A DNA stretch of 37,505 nucleotides from an uncultured Verrucomicrobiota bacterium (GTDB taxonomy: Bacteria; Verrucomicrobiota; Verrucomicrobiia; Limisphaerales; UBA9464), in assembly GCA_903842505.1 (NCBI GenBank), contig CAIMMI010000116.1, positions 1 to 37,505 on the forward strand, read 5' to 3'. Both the position numbers and the translations under genes were made by a program. This document shows positions 33,398-37,505 of the stretch, piece after piece (the stretch's first letter is position 1; each line of letters starts with the position of its first letter). The notes under the pieces are model-generated. The model did not search any database. It was given only the letters and a program-made list of their open reading frames with translations, and was not told the origin of the DNA.

Positions 33398-34480
33398 ATG
33401 CGCTCGGCCGCATGGCGACTACTTCGGCTTCTGATTCTCGCTGGACTCTCCGGATGCCTTCGCCTGCTTGGCGTGGTGGTCATCGGCCCCGGCGGTCCGG
33501 ACCGCAATACCACCGAGCCCATCGGCTCGCGCGCCGGCTCCGGATGGCAGTGGACGGGCCAGTTCAACTTCTTCTGTGGAGTCCCGGTCGGTCCTTCCTC
33601 CTTCCTGACGGCTGGCCATTTCGGCGGAAATGTCGGCGACCGCTTCACCTATCGGGGCAGGAGCTACCGGACCGTGGGATTCGAGGCGGATTCGTCCTCC
33701 GACCTTCGCCTCTGGCATGTCAGCGGGGTTTTTCCCACAACGGCGACCGTCGCCACCGAGGACCTTCGACTGGGAGAGCTCGTGGTGATCATCGGACGCG
33801 GCGCGCCCAAGGGATCGGAGATCCTCGCCGACCGGGGAGTAGGACCGGCTCTGGCGGGTTGGAATTGGGGCAACCTCGATGGACGTCAGCGCTGGGGAAC
33901 CAATGCGATCGCCCAGCGTCTCGACGGCTCCGCAGTGGGTCTGTTTGGCCCGCTGGTCCGCTGCAGCTTCGATGGGGGAATCGGCGACGACGAAGCCTGT
34001 ATTTCCGGCGGCGACTCCGGTGGTCCCATGTTTGTCCGTCGCGGACAGACCTGGCACCTCGCCGCAATCCAGTTCGGCGTGGAGGCTGCTTTCAATACCA
34101 CCGCAACCGGCCCGGGGGCCAACGGCCTGATCTTCGACTTCAGAGGCCTATACCGCGGATCCGAAGGCAACTGGCAACTGGAGGCCTTCGAGGCCAGCAA
34201 CCCTGTGCCGACCTCGTTTGTCTCCACCCGGATCATGCCCAGACGGGCCTGGCTCGACGCCGGCCTCGCGAAGGCACCCGCGCCTCCCACCTTGCAGGAC
34301 GCTCCGGCTCCGGAGGGGCCCTTTACAAATACGGAAAGTGCAACCCTGGACCCGGTATCGCGGACATTCCGGGTCCCGCGGACAGAAGACGCCCGCTTCT
34401 TCCGGCTCCATGGAACCGCCGGACTGGTGATCACCCATGTGCAAGGCGAGGCGAATCACCTGGTACTCGAGTATGACTGA
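33398..34480 (+). CDS. Trypsin-like serine protease, probable lipoprotein
   Basis: A 360-residue protein with the chymotrypsin-fold triad: His74 (FLTAGHFGG), Asp102 (SSSDLRLWHV) and Ser207 (SGGDSGGPMF). The start at 33398 puts a hydrophobic leader (RLLRLLILAGLSGC) with Cys20 in a lipobox LSGC, so lipid anchoring is likely. A further ATG at 33332 would spoil the signal. The C-terminal ~80 residues (TESATLDPVSRTFRVPRTED, ARFFRL) form an extra small beta domain. The stop overlaps the next gene by eight bases, so both are coexpressed. Substrates unknown. Confidence 0.88.
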   Translation: MRSAAWRLLRLLILAGLSGCLRLLGVVVIGPGGPDRNTTEPIGSRAGSGWQWTGQFNFFCGVPVGPSSFLTAGHFGGNVGDRFTYRGRSYRTVGFEADSSSDLRLWHVSGVFPTTATVATEDLRLGELVVIIGRGAPKGSEILADRGVGPALAGWNWGNLDGRQRWGTNAIAQRLDGSAVGLFGPLVRCSFDGGIGDDEACISGGDSGGPMFVRRGQTWHLAAIQFGVEAAFNTTATGPGANGLIFDFRGLYRGSEGNWQLEAFEASNPVPTSFVSTRIMPRRAWLDAGLAKAPAPPTLQDAPAPEGPFTNTESATLDPVSRTFRVPRTEDARFFRLHGTAGLVITHVQGEANHLVLEYD

Positions 34481-35828
34481 GCCTGGCAACACGTCCCCAG
34501 TTGCCCGCCGCCCGCCACACCGCGGCATTCATTGGGTTGCATTCCTGTCCTGGATCTTCCTGACGTTCCCTGCGCGCCCGGCCGGGTTCCGATTCCCACT
34601 GGAGCAGGGCAAGTTCTATCGCCTTGAAGGAACGACCAACGCGGACAGCTGGACCCTTCTCGAACCTGCCATCTTCGGCGACGCCCCAGAATGGGTACGT
34701 TCCAGATCCGACTACCCTGCCGCAATCCGGGATGTCCGCCTCGTCCGTGAATCGGTCGTCGACCTCAACCCCGCTCTGGAAAAGCTCCGGGCCAAGCACG
34801 GGGTGCCCGCACTCGCTGCGATCCTCGTCCGGTCCAACCGGGTGATCGCCGCGGGCGCGGTCGGTCTGCGGGTCCACGGATCGGAAGTCCCGGTCGAAAT
34901 GGGTGACCTTTGGCACCAAGGGTCCATCACCAAATCCATGACCGCGACGCTGGCCGGGATCCTCGTCGACGAAGGTCGGATCCACTGGACGAGCACGCTC
35001 GGCCAGATCCTGGGCTCAAGGGTACCCGGCATGCACGAGGACTGGCGTGACGTGACACTGGGACAGTTGCTCCGTCACCGGAGCGGAGCCCCGGACCAGG
35101 ATGAACTCGTCCGGAACAAGGTCTGGGACGCGATCTGGAATCAGCGTGGCCCCATGTCGGGGCGCCGGCTTCACTGGTTGACCGCCGTCACGACCAACCC
35201 TCCCCCAACCGCGCCGGGAACCCGCTTCGTCTATTCCAACACCGGTTACGTCTTCGCCGGCATGATGCTCGAACAGGTTTCCGGACAACCGTGGGAAGAC
35301 CTCCTCCGAACCCGACTCTTCCTGCCCCTGGGCATGCGCACCGCCGGTTTCGGTCCGCCCGCAACCCGCGGCCACACGAACCGGCCGTGGGGCCATGAGT
35401 GGATCCATGGCAAGCCCTCGGGGATCCCACCCGGCCGCAACGCCGACAACCCCCAGTCTCTCGGTCCTGCAGGCACGGTCCACGGCTCTCTCTTCGACCT
35501 GGCGAAGTACCTGATGTTCCACGCCCGCCCCGCCGAGGGCGAGGGTGTCCGCCTGGTTTCGCCGGAAACGTTCCAACGGTTGCATGAAGCGCCGGTGGGA
35601 GAGTCCTACGCCTTCGGCTGGCACGTCATGAACCGCGCCTGGGCCGGCGGGGACGTCTTGCATCACACCGGATCCAACACCCAGTGGTTCAGCAACGCCT
35701 GGATTGCTCCCGGCAAACAGGCCGCCCTGATCGCTGTAACCAACATCGGCGACGGCTCTGGAAAGAAGGCGTTCAACGTCACGGACGAGGCCCTGAGCCG
35801 CATGATCGCCAACCACGTGGGCCGCTGA
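34473..35828 (+). CDS. Exported beta-lactamase-family serine hydrolase
   Basis: A 451-residue protein of the class C beta-lactamase/esterase/peptidase family. Ser151 and Lys154 form the SxxK motif (GSITKSMT), Tyr254-Asn256 the YxN motif (YSNTGY) and His398-Gly400 the HTG (KTG-equivalent). A hydrophobic stretch (WVAFLSWIFLTFP) near residues 21-33 suggests export. Start at ATG 34473, overlapping the protease stop by eight bases. Such proteins include peptidases, esterases and transferases; antibiotic hydrolysis should not be assumed. Together with the protease it may process extracellular peptides or esters. Confidence 0.9.
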   Translation: MTEPGNTSPVARRPPHRGIHWVAFLSWIFLTFPARPAGFRFPLEQGKFYRLEGTTNADSWTLLEPAIFGDAPEWVRSRSDYPAAIRDVRLVRESVVDLNPALEKLRAKHGVPALAAILVRSNRVIAAGAVGLRVHGSEVPVEMGDLWHQGSITKSMTATLAGILVDEGRIHWTSTLGQILGSRVPGMHEDWRDVTLGQLLRHRSGAPDQDELVRNKVWDAIWNQRGPMSGRRLHWLTAVTTNPPPTAPGTRFVYSNTGYVFAGMMLEQVSGQPWEDLLRTRLFLPLGMRTAGFGPPATRGHTNRPWGHEWIHGKPSGIPPGRNADNPQSLGPAGTVHGSLFDLAKYLMFHARPAEGEGVRLVSPETFQRLHEAPVGESYAFGWHVMNRAWAGGDVLHHTGSNTQWFSNAWIAPGKQAALIAVTNIGDGSGKKAFNVTDEALSRMIANHVGR

Positions 35829-35919
35829 AGCTCCACGGAAGCGGATTTGCCAGCCGACCCTCATTCCGCCAGGGTCCCGCCGTTCCACCGCCCGTTCGCC
35901 TGGCGCAATTCCTGTCGTC

Positions 35920-37505
35920 ATGATTTCTGCATTTCATTCACGCCTGCCCCGCACCGTCATGCTGTGGGTGACCTCCACCGGCCTGCTCCCCGCCGCCGTG
36001 GTCATCAACGAAATCCATTCAACCCCCGACGTGGACCAGGAACGGGTCGAGTTCGTTGAACTCTTCAATGACGACACCCAAACGGTGAATGTCGCCGGCT
36101 GGCGACTCGCCGGCGGCACGGAGTTCGTCCTGCCTCCGGGCACATCCATCGCCCCGGGTCAGTTCCTCGTCCTCGCACAGGATCCGGCCGCCCTGCGCCA
36201 GAAGTACGGCTTTGCCTCCGCCCTCGGCCCATGGACCGGGCGACTCAGCGGACGCGGTGAACGCGTCCGACTGCTGGATGCCGCCGGTGCTGAGGTCGAC
36301 AGCGTCAATTACGAACTCGGCTTCCCTTGGCCGACGGTCGGCGATGCCCCGGGCAATTCCCGGGAACTGATCCATCCGTCCCTCGACAACACCCTCGGCG
36401 GCCATTGGCGTTCCTCCACCGCTGCCGCCACTGTCCTTCCCGACATCCCCCTCCTCGCCTCCGCCGGAATCTGGAAATACCGCAAGGGCACCAACGAACC
36501 TTCTGCCTCAACCGGGACCTGGCGGACGATCCAGTTCAACGATTCCACCTGGGCCTCCGGTACGGCCCCCGTTGGGTACGATCCGGATGTTCTGGGGCCC
36601 GCCACCACCGGCGGTACCCGTTTGGATGACATGCGGAACGGCTACAGCACCTTCTACCTGCGCCGAACGTTCGATGCACCCGGCTCTCCTGCCTACAAGC
36701 TCGCACGACTCGAAGCGCTGTTCGACGACGGCTTCAAGGTCTGGATCAACGACACGCTCGTCCTCGCCCGCGATATGGACTCGTCGGAGGTCCCGTTCAA
36801 TGGCGTATCGACCAGCGTCCGCGAAAACAACACCTACGAACCGATCGATGTTCCCATCCCAACCGGATTGCTCCGGGAATCCGGGAACGTCATCGCGGTC
36901 CAAGTGGCCAACGCCAGCATCGGCGGCAGTTCCGACTGTTTCTTCGACTGCCGCCTGACACTCATTGGCGGAACCACCGGACAGGGGCCCACGCCCGGCC
37001 TCGTCAACCGCACTTTCACCACCAACGCGCCGCCCGCCCTCCGACAGGTCAGCCACACACCCGAACAACCACGCTCCGGCCAACCCGTCGTCATCTCCAT
37101 CCGGGCAACCGATCCCAACGGCATCAGCCAGGTCCAGTTGCAATATCAGGTCGTCCGGCCGGGCGAATACATCCGGTTCGATGCTCCCGAGTACACCAGC
37201 AACTGGACGACCGTCCCCATGAACGATGCGGGCGCGTCCGGTGATGCCCTCGCCGGTGATGGCAACTTCGCTGCAGTCATTCCCGGCTCGACCCAAACTC
37301 ATCGTCACCTCATCCGCTACAGGATCAGGGCAACGGATTCACTCGGGGCCACGGTGGTCGTCCCGTACAAGGATGATGCAGGCCGAAACTTCGCCTACTT
37401 CACCTACGACGGCGTCCCCGCGTGGACCGGAGCCATCCGCCCGGGAGCCGCCGGAACCATCGGGCAAGCATTCACCCTCTCCACCAATGAGATGAACCGA
37501 CTCCC
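35920..37505 (+). CDS. Lamin-tail domain exported protein, 3' end outside window
   Basis: The frame is open from ATG at 35920 to the window end (528 codons visible). Signal peptide about 1-26 (TVMLWVTSTGLLPAAVV). A lamin-tail domain follows (about 27-130: VINEIHSTPDVDQERVEFVE, LFNDD, GWRLAGGTEFVLPPG). Next is a jelly-roll segment (about 188-350: FNDSTWASGTAPVGYD, FDDGFKVWINDTLV) and an Ig-like region (about 365-480: PPALRQVSHTPEQPRSGQPV). The visible end (FAYFTYDGVPAWTGAIRPG) is typical of the lead into a CotH domain, so the missing part probably holds one. Related in design to the 1317-residue protein. Confidence 0.9.
   Translation, partial: MISAFHSRLPRTVMLWVTSTGLLPAAVVINEIHSTPDVDQERVEFVELFNDDTQTVNVAGWRLAGGTEFVLPPGTSIAPGQFLVLAQDPAALRQKYGFASALGPWTGRLSGRGERVRLLDAAGAEVDSVNYELGFPWPTVGDAPGNSRELIHPSLDNTLGGHWRSSTAAATVLPDIPLLASAGIWKYRKGTNEPSASTGTWRTIQFNDSTWASGTAPVGYDPDVLGPATTGGTRLDDMRNGYSTFYLRRTFDAPGSPAYKLARLEALFDDGFKVWINDTLVLARDMDSSEVPFNGVSTSVRENNTYEPIDVPIPTGLLRESGNVIAVQVANASIGGSSDCFFDCRLTLIGGTTGQGPTPGLVNRTFTTNAPPALRQVSHTPEQPRSGQPVVISIRATDPNGISQVQLQYQVVRPGEYIRFDAPEYTSNWTTVPMNDAGASGDALAGDGNFAAVIPGSTQTHRHLIRYRIRATDSLGATVVVPYKDDAGRNFAYFTYDGVPAWTGAIRPGAAGTIGQAFTLSTNEMNRL

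Overview
This window looks like a chromosomal segment of a high-GC member of the Verrucomicrobiota, probably a Limisphaerales/Pedosphaera-like lineage. That placement is inferred from gene content: very large exported proteins with lamin-tail and CotH domains, two ThuA-like proteins (one carrying a TIGR03067-like domain), an exported intradiol dioxygenase, a DUF4870 protein, strongly C-ending codons, few Shine-Dalgarno sequences and many GC-rich intergenic repeats. No 16S rRNA is present to confirm it.

Layout. 1-3570 is the 3' part of a large membrane-anchored protein of unknown function. 3571-5161 is repeat-rich: a regular array of hairpins, then ~135-bp direct-repeat units that bracket a Doc-type toxin-antitoxin pair, then a probable gene fragment. 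5196-6968 (minus) is a PII-AmtB nitrogen module. 7265-10706 (plus) is a tightly coupled envelope-polysaccharide operon (two GT4 glycosyltransferases and a WecA-like phosphosugar transferase), followed by two tandem thymidylate-kinase-like genes (10785-12280). 12562-13688 is a RAYT (Y1/HUH) transposase bounded by perfect 20-bp inverted repeats, itself lying between two copies of another repeat. 13989-15522 (minus) pairs ThuA with an intradiol dioxygenase. 15627-17534 holds a small phosphatase-like gene, a TrmN6-like methyltransferase and a small unknown gene. 17541-19192 (minus) is a coupled DUF4870 plus exported-protein pair. 19593-23546 (minus) is a 1317-residue CotH/lamin-tail surface protein. 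Next come iscX (plus) and a 47-codon entericidin-like lipoprotein (minus).

24223-30233 (minus) is a CzcCBA-type metal efflux operon in which successive genes overlap by 4 to 11 bases, ending in a small Cys-motif protein. A tRNA-Asp with encoded CCA lies at 30705-30781. It is followed by a two-domain CbiX-like chelatase, a second ThuA protein, a coupled serine protease plus beta-lactamase-family hydrolase (plus), and the start of another lamin-tail protein cut by the window edge.

No CRISPR array, prophage or recognised defence island is visible. The best leads for something undescribed are: the tandem thymidylate-kinase pair whose second member has Arg in place of the Walker A Lys; a ~135-bp MITE-like repeat with GGTGGGGC/GCCCCACC ends; the repeat-bracketed Doc module whose toxin lacks the usual catalytic His; and the small cysteine protein translationally coupled to the metal pump.
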